DNA from: Nakamurella alba
GTDB lineage: Bacteria > Actinomycetota > Actinomycetes > Mycobacteriales > Nakamurellaceae
Assembly (NCBI RefSeq): GCF_009707545.1
Contig: NZ_WLYK01000018.1
Location: forward strand, 1-64,000
DNA: 64,000 nt
Direction: 5' to 3'
Made by a program: the position numbers and the translations under genes. The notes below the pieces were generated by a model. The model saw only the letters and a list, made by a program, of their open reading frames with translations, had not been told where the DNA came from and ran no database searches. Positions within the stretch are counted from its first letter, which is position 1. Every line of letters begins with the position of its first letter. Shown one piece after another: positions 27,852 through 34,283 of this stretch.

Positions 27852-27865
27852 GGGACGAAGGTCCC
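27852..27865. promoter_or_regulatory. DosR-like inverted repeat upstream of the USP gene
   Basis: GGGAC-GAAG-GTCCC is a 5+4+5 inverted repeat. The mycobacterial DosR/DevR box has the core GGGACT-WW-AGTCCC, and several USP genes belong to that regulon. The centre deviates from consensus, so this is a candidate only. Confidence 0.4.
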
Positions 27866-28106
27866 GGCACGACCCGCCGACGACACCGGCTCGGCATACT
27901 TTCGGAGCGTGGCCTTGGCCACATTGCGAAGGCTTCCGCAGCACTGTTGTGATTCCGCGACCCGCCGTCTGTGCTGGTCGTCCCCCGTTGCCGGGTGCGG
28001 GGTCGTCGCCCTCCGGCCCCGGCCGTGGGTGCCGCTCCGCCGGGGGCGTTACCTGCTGTCGGATGTCGGTGACGCTGAGTTGCAGAGGTTCTGCGAGAAT
28101 CATCAG
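27866..28106. other. Gap between the USP gene and the helicase-associated mini-protein
   Basis: The gap from 27772 has no convincing gene. It holds the DosR-like box, a perfect palindrome GTGGCC-TT-GGCCAC at 27909-27922, and GAGAAT (28095-28100) 7 nt before GTG 28107. Nothing else was recognised. Confidence 0.5.
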
Positions 28107-28382
28107 GTGTCCGAGGAACAGCGCCGCCCCGCAGGTTTTCAACTGGACGACGACCGTTGGCTGGTCCGGCTCGCCGAGCTGCTCGAGTTCGTCGACCAGG
28201 AGGGGCGGCTGCCCGTGCAGAGCCTCTCGGCGCCGGCCGAGGAGCGCCGACTGTCCTACTGGCTCAGCAACCAGCGGGCCGAGCACAAGTGCCGGCTGCT
28301 GGCCGGGCACCGGATCGACGAGCTGAACCAGAAGCTGCCCGGCTGGGGATCGACCGCGCAGTGGCGGGCCATCCACAGCTGA
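28107..28382 (+). CDS. Small helicase-associated-domain-like protein
   Basis: 91 residues from GTG 28107. DDRWLVRLAELLEFVDQEGRLPVQ, LSYWLSNQRAEHKCRLL and RIDELNQKLPGW follow the pattern of the helicase-associated (HA) repeat: a Trp, a polar helix, GxxPxQ and a W-NQR helix. Such repeats occur in arrays beside helicase domains; here there is just one and no helicase. The start is supported by GAGAAT 7 nt upstream, though longer forms (GTG 28029) are open. DNA binding is an inference. Confidence 0.55.
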   Translation: MSEEQRRPAGFQLDDDRWLVRLAELLEFVDQEGRLPVQSLSAPAEERRLSYWLSNQRAEHKCRLLAGHRIDELNQKLPGWGSTAQWRAIHS

Positions 28383-28418
28383 CGCTGTTGTTCCAGGCCG
28401 TGTCTGTCAGGAGGGCCG

Positions 28419-29051
28419 TCAGGAGATGGCCCAGGTGACCGGCGTTTCGCCGGAGCCGTACGTGAGGTCGACGTCGCCGCGGGTGATGTCGAAGACCAGC
28501 AGGCCCTCCAGTGAGCTGCCCTCCGGGATCGTCACGAACCCGGACAGGTACGTGCGGCCGAGCGCCGAGGTGGCCGGCAGTCCGGTGAGCGGCGAGATCA
28601 CCCCGACCGACGTGGTGAGGAACCAGTCGTCGGCGCCGAGTGCGGTGAGATCACCGGTCTCGGCGGTGTAGGTCACCGAGACCACCAGGAAGCCACCGGT
28701 CGTCGGGTCCGGCAGGCCCCGCGGGGTGTTCGTCGTCCAGTCCGCGCCGGTGACGGTGATCGAGTACCGCTGCTCCGTGCCGTCATCGGCGGTCGCCGTC
28801 AGCTGCTGCGGGGTGCCGAACAGCGGGGCCGGGGCGGAGCTGGTGCTCGGCGGGACGGATGCCGGGGTGCCGGTGGGCTCGGTGTTGATGGGCTCGGTGC
28901 CTGCGCCACTCGCGGATGACTGCGGCAGGTCGACGGTGGTGGTCACGTCGGGGAGGGAGTCATCCGACGAACACGCCGCCAGCGGTGTCACCGCCAGGAT
29001 TCCGGCCACCAGGGCGCTCGCGGTACGGGTGGTGCGGTTCCTCGGTCTCAC
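28419..29051 (-). CDS. Secreted lipoprotein, unknown function
   Basis: 210 residues. The signal sequence ends in lipobox LAAC (Cys27), then a Ser/Thr/Pro linker to about residue 75, then a beta-rich domain (QRYSITVTGADWTTNTP, GGFLVVSVTYTAETG) resembling DUF4352-type immunoglobulin-like domains. Lipid-anchored outside the membrane. CAAGAT lies 7 nt before the GTG. Downstream of the rnpB/hicAB patch on the same strand. Confidence 0.85.
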   Translation of the reverse strand: MRPRNRTTRTASALVAGILAVTPLAACSSDDSLPDVTTTVDLPQSSASGAGTEPINTEPTGTPASVPPSTSSAPAPLFGTPQQLTATADDGTEQRYSITVTGADWTTNTPRGLPDPTTGGFLVVSVTYTAETGDLTALGADDWFLTTSVGVISPLTGLPATSALGRTYLSGFVTIPEGSSLEGLLVFDITRGDVDLTYGSGETPVTWAIS

Positions 29052-29084
29052 CGCCCCATCTTGCGGGCCCCCGGGTGAGACCCC

Positions 29085-29144
29085 GGTGCGGCGCGCCCGG
29101 GTGGGTGGGACGAGTCGGCCTGTCAGCCGGGTTCTGTTCCCGGG
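29085..29144 (-). repeat. Detached copy of the rnpB 3' end plus flank
   Basis: These 60 bases match 29809-29869 with one single-base gap and one mismatch. In RNA sense it contains the GGGAACAGAACCCGG segment and the 3' strand of helix P1, followed by the rnpB downstream flank. The other copy keeps the usual GGCTTAC; this one has GGCTGAC, so this copy has drifted. Confidence 0.93.
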
Positions 29145-29150
29145 GGGCCC

Positions 29151-29528
29151 TCAGGCGGCTGTGACCAACTGGTGCGCGCGCTGGTGGGAGATTCCGAGGG
29201 CAGCTCCGATCTCCCGGAGGCCGAGGCCGGCCGCCCGGAGTGCGAGGGCTGCGGTGCGGTATTCCTCCGCCGCGCGGCTCTGCGCATCGAGGGCGATGCC
29301 GCGGAGCCGGTCGGCCTCGGCAAGATGCTGACGGGCTTCATCCGGTAGTTCGATCCGGACGCGAAGCTCGATCGACGAAGGTTCGACCTGCTCCATGACG
29401 ACGATCAGATCCCTGACCATGGCTTCGACCTCCAACAGCGTTCGGGCCTGCGTGGTCCGGTCGATCTCCGGGACGTGGACGAGCCAGTACTTCTCGCCGC
29501 GGCTGACCTGTGCCGTGTAGACGGTCAT
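29151..29528 (-). CDS. hicB: HicB-like antitoxin
   Basis: 125 residues. The N-terminal half (MTVYTAQVSRGEKYWLVHVPEIDRTTQARTL-type strand pattern, split) is the HicB partial RNase H fold. The C-terminal half has EYRTAALALRAAGLGLREIGAALG and ISHQRAHQLV, a helix-turn-helix for operator binding. ATG 29528 overlaps the hicA stop (ATGA). The stop is only 6 bp from the detached rnpB repeat. Neutralises HicA and probably represses the pair. Confidence 0.82.
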   Translation of the reverse strand: MTVYTAQVSRGEKYWLVHVPEIDRTTQARTLLEVEAMVRDLIVVMEQVEPSSIELRVRIELPDEARQHLAEADRLRGIALDAQSRAAEEYRTAALALRAAGLGLREIGAALGISHQRAHQLVTAA

Positions 29529-29740
29529 CTCCACCACCCTTTTCCGAGTTTCTCGGCGGCTTCCTTGTAGATGACCTGGGCCATCCGGTTGTCGATCTCG
29601 TTGTGGCGTGGGATCGGGATCATGATCCCGCCCAGGTTGTAGACGGTGTGGTTGGCGCCCTCGCGCGCGACGACCCACTCGACACCGGCCTCTGCGGCAG
29701 CTCTGGCGATGGCGGCGATGATGTCCCGCCGCTTCGTCAC
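29525..29740 (-). CDS. hicA: HicA-like mRNA interferase toxin
   Basis: 71 residues, the normal size. VVAREGANHTVYNLGGIMIPIPRHNEID is the dsRBD-like HicA core, with the His in GANHTVY at the catalytic position and the PIPRHNEI motif. It cleaves mRNA in known systems. GTG 29740 is likely the first transcribed codon, as a TAGAAA hexamer ends 7 nt upstream. Toxin-first gene order is typical. Confidence 0.83.
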   Translation of the reverse strand: MTKRRDIIAAIARAAAEAGVEWVVAREGANHTVYNLGGIMIPIPRHNEIDNRMAQVIYKEAAEKLGKGWWR

Positions 29741-29788
29741 AAGACGTTTCTAGTCCGCACTGGACGTTGTCGTCAAGAGCGAACTAGA
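29741..29788 (-). promoter_or_regulatory. hicA promoter and inverted-repeat operator
   Basis: On the minus strand TTGACG (29776-29771) and TAGAAA (29752-29747) are spaced 18 bp, giving a start at about 29740. TCTAGTCCGC (29749-29758) and GCGAACTAGA (29779-29788) form 10-bp inverted arms with one mismatch, 20 bp apart, bracketing the -35 and covering the -10. This is a natural target for HicB autorepression. Confidence 0.65.
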
Positions 29789-29808
29789 CACCTGGTCCCG
29801 GGTCACCT

Positions 29809-29869
29809 GGTGCGGCGCGCCCGGGTGGGTTGGGACGAGTCGGCCTGTAAGCCGGGTTCTGTTCCCGGG
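29809..29869 (-). repeat. Native rnpB 3'-end copy of the direct repeat
   Basis: 61 bases matching 29085-29144. Bases 29833-29869 lie inside rnpB and 29809-29832 downstream of it. This copy retains the sequence expected for a functional RNase P RNA. Confidence 0.93.
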
Positions 29870-30229
29870 TGCCTTGCGGCCTCCCGTTCGGCGACCATCC
29901 ATCTCGACGTGCCGTTGCCGACACGTTCCAGCGGTCCACCCGCAGGCTCGGGCGGGCAGCCCTCGAACGCCTGCGCACGGGATCTCTCCCGCTCTCGACC
30001 TTGCTCCGGGTGGGGTTTACCGAGCCATCCCGGTCACCCGGGATGCTGGTGGTCTCTTACACCACCGTTTCACCCTGACCCGGTTCCGAGGAACCGGGCG
30101 GTCTGTTCTCTGTGGCACTGTCCCGCGGCTCACGCCGGGTTGCCGTTGACAACCACCCTGCCCTGAGGAGCCCGGACTTTCCTCGGCAGCCCTTGCGGGC
30201 TGACGCGGTCGCCCGGCCGACTCGTCCCG
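29833..30229 (-). ncRNA. rnpB: RNase P RNA, bacterial type A
   Basis: In RNA sense the 5' strand GGACGAGTCGGCC (30227-30215) pairs with GGCCGACTCGTCC (29845-29833) as helix P1. Conserved segments include GAGGAAAGTCCGGGCTC, ACAGAGAACAGACCGCC, AGGGTGAAACGGTGGTGTAAGAG, GGTAAACCCCACCCGGAGCAA, GATGGTCGCC and GGGAACAGAACCCGGCTTACAGG. Length about 395 nt. Processes the 5' ends of tRNA precursors. Open frames across it are not genes. Confidence 0.97.
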
Positions 30230-30235
30230 CTGCAG

Positions 30236-30265
30236 ATCCTACGGCCGCGAGGACAGCACGCAGAA
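30236..30265 (-). promoter_or_regulatory. rnpB promoter inside the VOC gene's 3' end
   Basis: TAGGAT (30241-30236) lies 7 nt before the expected rnpB 5' end, with TTCTGC (30265-30260) 18 bp further upstream. The first three bases of the -10, TAG, are also the stop codon of the VOC gene. Confidence 0.6.
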
Positions 30266-30598
30266 CTCGTTGCCCTCGATGTCGGCCAGTACCACCCACG
30301 GCTGCTCGCCCTGGCCGATGTCCACCCGGGTGGCGCCGAGCGCGAGCAGCCGCTCCACCTCCGCCGCCTGGTCCGCCGGCCGGAAATCCGGGTGCCAGCG
30401 GTTCTTGCCCGACTTCGGGGATGCCGACGGCACGAACAGCAGTCCGGGTGTGACGTCCGGCGCGGGCAGGATCTCGAACGCGCCGCTCTCGCTCGCGTCG
30501 TCGACGACCACCCAGCCCAGCGCCTGCGCCCACCATCCGCCCAGTGCCACCGGGTCCGCCGCCTCGACGATCATCTGATCCCAGGTCAGGGGCATCAT
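30239..30598 (-). CDS. VOC-superfamily (glyoxalase-like) protein
   Basis: 119 residues from the first of two adjacent ATGs. MIVEAADPVALGGWWAQALGW and WVVLADIEGNEFCVL are the N- and C-terminal halves of a VOC fold, with HPDF and EGNEF as possible metal-ligand positions. Function unknown; resistance or small-molecule enzymes are typical relatives. AAGGAG precedes the start; the second ATG (30595) has the better spacing. Confidence 0.85.
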   Translation of the reverse strand: MMPLTWDQMIVEAADPVALGGWWAQALGWVVVDDASESGAFEILPAPDVTPGLLFVPSASPKSGKNRWHPDFRPADQAAEVERLLALGATRVDIGQGEQPWVVLADIEGNEFCVLSSRP

Positions 30599-30623
30599 GG
30601 TCTCCTTCTCCGTCGGGTGGCCG

Positions 30624-30679
30624 CTGCGGATTCTGAACATCCGTTGGCTCTCAGCGGCACTGCATGTTCAGAATCGCAG
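30624..30679. promoter_or_regulatory. Inverted repeat between divergent VOC and K+ channel genes
   Basis: ATTCTGAACAT (30630-30640) and ATGTTCAGAAT (30664-30674) are perfect 11-bp arms 23 bp apart, extended by CTGCG on the outer side with one bulged base. Each arm reads ATGTTCAGAAT outward toward its gene, so the arms may be two copies of a promoter -10 region (CAGAAT) or a two-site operator. Confidence 0.6.
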
Positions 30680-30700
30680 GACATCTCGAAACGGGGGAGC

Positions 30701-31414
30701 ATGACCGACCGCACGGACACCGACGTCACGACACGAGTGGGACGCTGGGAGGCCCGGACCGAGATCCCGCTGCTGCTGCTCGCGCTGGGCTTCCTGGTCG
30801 CCTACGCCTGGCAGGTGCTGGACCCACGGATCGATCCGGGGCTGCAGTCGTTCCTGGAGATCGCCTCCTGGGCGGTCTGGGCGGCGTTCCTCGTCGACTT
30901 CGTGGTGCGGCTGGCGCTCGCGGAGCGTCGCGGCCGGTACGCGCTGCACCACTGGTACGACGTGGCGCTGATCGTGCTGCCGATGCTGCGCCCGCTCCGG
31001 CTGCTGCGGGTGCTGGCCTTCGCCCGGATCCTCAACCGGTCGGCCACCCGCAACCTCATCGGCCGGGTCACCACCTATGTCGCCGGGACCGCCGTCGCTG
31101 CTGTGTTCCTCGGTGCGCTGGCCGTGCTGGACGCCGAGCAGAACGACCCGGCGGCGAACATCCACACCTTCGGCGACGCGCTCTGGTGGGCCTGCGCGAC
31201 CGTGACCACCGTCGGCTACGGCGACCGGTACCCGGTGACGACGCCGGGCCGGTTCGTCGCGGTCGGCCTGATGCTGGTCGGGCTCGCCGTGGTGGGCGTG
31301 ATCACCGCATCCGTGGCGGCATGGCTGATCTCGCACGTCGACGCGGAGAAGCGACAGGTTGCGGCGGGGGAGCGGTCCGGGTCAGCAACGGGCCCGGGCG
31401 ACCGGCTCGGCTAG
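30701..31414 (+). CDS. Voltage-gated-type potassium channel
   Basis: 237 residues. A voltage-sensor-like domain of four helices, with RPLRLLRVLAFARILNRS as the Arg-rich S4, is followed by a pore with selectivity filter TVTTVGYGDRYP and a final helix. No RCK domain. Probably a tetrameric K+ channel in the membrane. GGGGGAG precedes ATG 30701. The polar Ser/Gly tail has no recognisable domain. Confidence 0.93.
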   Translation: MTDRTDTDVTTRVGRWEARTEIPLLLLALGFLVAYAWQVLDPRIDPGLQSFLEIASWAVWAAFLVDFVVRLALAERRGRYALHHWYDVALIVLPMLRPLRLLRVLAFARILNRSATRNLIGRVTTYVAGTAVAAVFLGALAVLDAEQNDPAANIHTFGDALWWACATVTTVGYGDRYPVTTPGRFVAVGLMLVGLAVVGVITASVAAWLISHVDAEKRQVAAGERSGSATGPGDRLG

Positions 31415-31460
31415 TCTCACGCCCACGGGTCAGGGTGTCGGGAGAGGTGCTGGAGGCGCG

Positions 31461-32264
31461 GTGAACGGTCGGCGGGGTGTGCGGGTGGCGGCGGCGCTGG
31501 CGGCCGCCGTGACGCTGGCGGCCTGCGCGACCTCCGTCCAGGGCACCGCGGTGCCGCGGGCCGGGGTGGCCCTGCCGACCGATGCGACGCTGCCCACCAG
31601 CGCCACCGTGCCGACCGGTGCGACCCTGCCGACGATCGATCCGACGATCACGGCACCGGCACCGACGGAGACGACCGAGAGCACCGAGACGACCGAAACC
31701 ACTGAAACCACCGAAACCACCACCGAGAGCACCGACACCAGCGAGAGCACAACTACCACCGAGCGGTCGTACGAGCTGCCGGCGGCGGAGACGTCGGCGC
31801 CGTTCAACGACTACGGCGACGCGATCGTCGACGTCGGCAAGGTGTACGCGATCGAGGGTGCTGACTCGAAGGTCGAGCTGGTCGCGTTCCGGGTGGACAA
31901 GATCCAGGTCGACAAGGGCTGCGACGATGCGAAGGCCAAGCCGGAGAACGGCCACTTCGTGGTCATCGACCTGAGTGTCGAGGTCCGCAACTCGACCCCG
32001 GAGGACCTGGAGGCGTCGTCGATCGACTTCGACTACAGCCGGTGGACCGCCTACGACAGCAAGGGCACGGTGCAGGTCGATGCCGACACCGACGCCACCG
32101 CGACCTGCATCTCCATCGACGACGAGTTCCCGTACACCGACGAGCTGTCCCCGGACTCGGTGACGAAGGGCCGTATCGCCCTTGACGTCTCGGCCGCCAA
32201 AGGCACCGTCGTGCTCACCATGCCCGGCATCAGCGGCGGCGGCTGGGAGTACAGCTTCGGCTGA
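31461..32264 (+). CDS. Lipoprotein with Thr/Glu-rich stalk
   Basis: 267 residues. Signal sequence with lipobox LAAC (Cys22), a stalk of about 75 residues rich in Thr, Pro and TET/TEST repeats, then a beta-rich domain (VGKVYAIEGADSKVELVAFRVDKI; GHFVVIDLSVEVRNSTPEDLE) of DUF4352-like pattern. Lipid-anchored and surface exposed, with the stalk likely spanning the peptidoglycan. GTG with GGAGG 5 nt upstream. Similar in plan to the lipoprotein at 28419. Confidence 0.85.
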   Translation: MNGRRGVRVAAALAAAVTLAACATSVQGTAVPRAGVALPTDATLPTSATVPTGATLPTIDPTITAPAPTETTESTETTETTETTETTTESTDTSESTTTTERSYELPAAETSAPFNDYGDAIVDVGKVYAIEGADSKVELVAFRVDKIQVDKGCDDAKAKPENGHFVVIDLSVEVRNSTPEDLEASSIDFDYSRWTAYDSKGTVQVDADTDATATCISIDDEFPYTDELSPDSVTKGRIALDVSAAKGTVVLTMPGISGGGWEYSFG

Positions 32265-32273
32265 CCTGCCCGG

Positions 32274-32513
32274 TCAGGCCCGCCCGGACCAGACCTGCCA
32301 TTCCGGCTTGTTCACGCACCCCGGCCACACCCACACCGCGTCGCACTCCCAGCACCGCCAGAGCCGGTGCGGCCGCCCCGCGCACCAGCACGGCGACGAG
32401 GCGACCAGCATCGTCCGCGGACCCAGCGGGTGACCGGCCGGGCACTGCACCGGCTGCAGCTCCGCCATGCCCTGCGTCCCCCAGGGTCGGTGGTACCGCG
32501 GATCGTCGATCAT
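32274..32513 (-). CDS. Small Cys/Trp-rich protein, likely zinc-binding
   Basis: 79 residues from ATG 32513 (MIDDPRYHRPWG). CPAGHPLGPRTML, PCWCAGRPHRLWRCWECDAV and WVWPGC provide seven or more Cys/His residues in a zinc-ribbon-like arrangement. No family recognised. An upstream TTG/GTG extension to 32561 would overlap the divergent RNB start and is unlikely. Confidence 0.6.
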   Translation of the reverse strand: MIDDPRYHRPWGTQGMAELQPVQCPAGHPLGPRTMLVASSPCWCAGRPHRLWRCWECDAVWVWPGCVNKPEWQVWSGRA

Positions 32514-32536
32514 GTGTTCGAAGATAGCCTGGGCGC

Positions 32537-33988
32537 GTGCCGACCCGACGACTGCGTCCACCGCCCGCCACCCCCTCGGCGGCGGGCGCGCCGATCGATT
32601 TCGACCGCATCCGGCGTGATCTCGGCATCCCGGAGGACTTCCCGGCCGAGGTCACCGCGGAGGCGGAGGCGATCGCCGCGCAGCCGGTCACCGCAGGCGC
32701 CGACCGCACCGACCGCACCGGCCGGACCGACCTGCCGCTGGTCACCATCGACCCGCCGGGCAGCCGCGATCTGGACCAGGCGGTGCACCTGGAACGCCGG
32801 GGCGACGGGTACCGGGTGCACTACGCGATCGCCGACGTCGGCGCGGTCGTGCCACCGGGCGGTGCGATCGACGCGGAGTCGCAGCGCCGCGGCCAGACCC
32901 TCTACAGCCCCGACCGGTCGACGCCGCTGCACCCGCCGGCGCTGAGCGAGGGCGCCGCGAGCCTGCTGCCGGACGGCGACCGGCCCGCGGTGCTGTGGAC
33001 GATCGACCTGGACGCCGAGGGCCTCCCGGTCGCCGCCGACGTGCGCCGCGTCCTGGTGAGCTCGGTGGCCCGGCTCGACTACGCCGGTGTGCAGGCCGAT
33101 CTCGACGCCGGCCGGCCGCACCCGTCGATCGCGCTGCTGCCGGAGATCGGCGCGCTCCGGCTGGCGCAGGCCCGGGCCCGGCACGCGATCACCCTGGACA
33201 TCCCCGAGGTGGAGGTGGTGCCGGCGGGGGAGCACTGGACCCTCGAGCTGCGCGCCCCGCTGCCGGTGGAGAAGTTCAACGCCGAGATCAGCCTGCTCAC
33301 CGGCATCGTCGCCGCGGGGATCATGCTGGAGGGCGGGATCGGACTGCTGCGGACGTTGCCGCCGGCCGAGCCGGACGCGGTGGCCGCGCTGCGCCGGTCG
33401 GCCCTCGCTCTGGGCATCGACTGGCCCGCCGACATCGAGCCAGGCGACCTGATCGCCCGGCTCGACCCGGCCCGCCCACAGGTCGCCGCCTTCCTCGAGG
33501 ACGCGGTCCGGCTGCTGCGCGGCGCCGGCTACACCCCCTTCCGCGGGGCGTCGCCGGAGCAGCCGCTGCACGCCGGGGTCGGCGCCTCCTACGCCCACGT
33601 CACCGCCCCGCTGCGACGCCTGGTGGACCGGTACGCGACGGAGATCTGTCTCGCCCTGCACTCCGGCACGCCGGTGCCGGAGTGGGTCACCGCCGCGCTG
33701 GACGAGCTGCCCACGATCATGCGGTCCTCCGACCGGCTCGCCGGCGATCTCGAGAGGGCCTGCACCGCAGCGGTCTTCGTGTTCCTGCTGGGCGGCCGGA
33801 TCGGCGAGGAGTTCACCGCGACGGTGGTGCAGGCCGAGGCCGGGTCGGCCCGGGCCACCGTGATGCTGCACGACCCGCCGGTCCGGGCACAGGCGCCGGC
33901 CGACGGACTGGTCGAGGGTTCGGTGATCCGGGTCCGGCTGGATTCGGTCGACGGCGAGCAACGGCGGATCCAGGTCACGCCGGTATGA
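32537..33988 (+). CDS. RNB-domain exoribonuclease (RNase II/R family)
   Basis: 483 residues. VTIDPPGSRDLDQAVHLERRGDGY holds the acidic RNB catalytic cluster (DPPGSRDLDQA), followed by HYAIADVGAVVPPGG and the barrel end YAHVTAPLRRLVDRY. The CSD and S1 domains are missing, as in the short actinobacterial RNB proteins. Degrades RNA 3' to 5'. TAGCCT (32525-32530) is 7 nt before the GTG, giving a leaderless start. Confidence 0.93.
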   Translation: MPTRRLRPPPATPSAAGAPIDFDRIRRDLGIPEDFPAEVTAEAEAIAAQPVTAGADRTDRTGRTDLPLVTIDPPGSRDLDQAVHLERRGDGYRVHYAIADVGAVVPPGGAIDAESQRRGQTLYSPDRSTPLHPPALSEGAASLLPDGDRPAVLWTIDLDAEGLPVAADVRRVLVSSVARLDYAGVQADLDAGRPHPSIALLPEIGALRLAQARARHAITLDIPEVEVVPAGEHWTLELRAPLPVEKFNAEISLLTGIVAAGIMLEGGIGLLRTLPPAEPDAVAALRRSALALGIDWPADIEPGDLIARLDPARPQVAAFLEDAVRLLRGAGYTPFRGASPEQPLHAGVGASYAHVTAPLRRLVDRYATEICLALHSGTPVPEWVTAALDELPTIMRSSDRLAGDLERACTAAVFVFLLGGRIGEEFTATVVQAEAGSARATVMLHDPPVRAQAPADGLVEGSVIRVRLDSVDGEQRRIQVTPV

Positions 33989-34032
33989 CCCCCTGCTGAG
34001 CACGGCCGGAGGGTCCGTGCCAGGCTGGACCC

Positions 34033-34236
34033 ATGGGCGACGAGATCGGGCGGAACACCAAGTACTACTTCAACATCAGCACCGGCCAGGTCGAGGAGGA
34101 GGGTCAGAGCAAGGCGAAGGACCTGCTCGGCCCCTTCCCGGACCGGGAGTCGGCGGCGAACGCGCTGCAGACCATCCACGACCGCGAGGACCGGAAGAAC
34201 GCCGAGGACCGCGCCTGGGCCGACGGCGACGACTGA
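34033..34236 (+). CDS. Small SPOR-like protein
   Basis: 67 residues. TKYYFNISTGQVEEEGQSKAKDLLGPFPDRESAANAL has the SPOR-like pattern of two short strands and a helix seen in many actinobacterial mini-proteins. No signal peptide or membrane helix, so it is unlike cell-division SPOR proteins that bind septal wall. CAGGCT lies 7 nt before the ATG. Function unknown. Confidence 0.75.
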   Translation: MGDEIGRNTKYYFNISTGQVEEEGQSKAKDLLGPFPDRESAANALQTIHDREDRKNAEDRAWADGDD

Positions 34237-34283
34237 CCGGGAACTCACCCGGCGGTGACCGGTGCGGTGACATGATCACGGGC

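Larger units (their letters stand above)
29085..29869 (-). mobile_element. Candidate HicAB cassette bounded by 60-bp rnpB 3'-end direct repeats
   Basis: The unit consists of one repeat copy plus 664 bp that carry only hicA, its operator region and hicB. The layout is that of an element inserted at the 3' end of a structural RNA gene with duplicated attachment sequence, but there is no integrase or transposase inside. A simple tandem duplication involving rnpB is the alternative. Confidence 0.45.

Noticed and set aside
29510-30166. Open frames across 29510-30536 on both strands
   Set aside because: They cover rnpB, whose conserved RNA segments and P1 pairing explain the sequence, and the antisense of hicA and the VOC gene.
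30630-30674. LexA/SOS box from the GAAC...GTTC halves
   Set aside because: The halves are separated by far more than the 4-8 bp of an actinobacterial SOS box.
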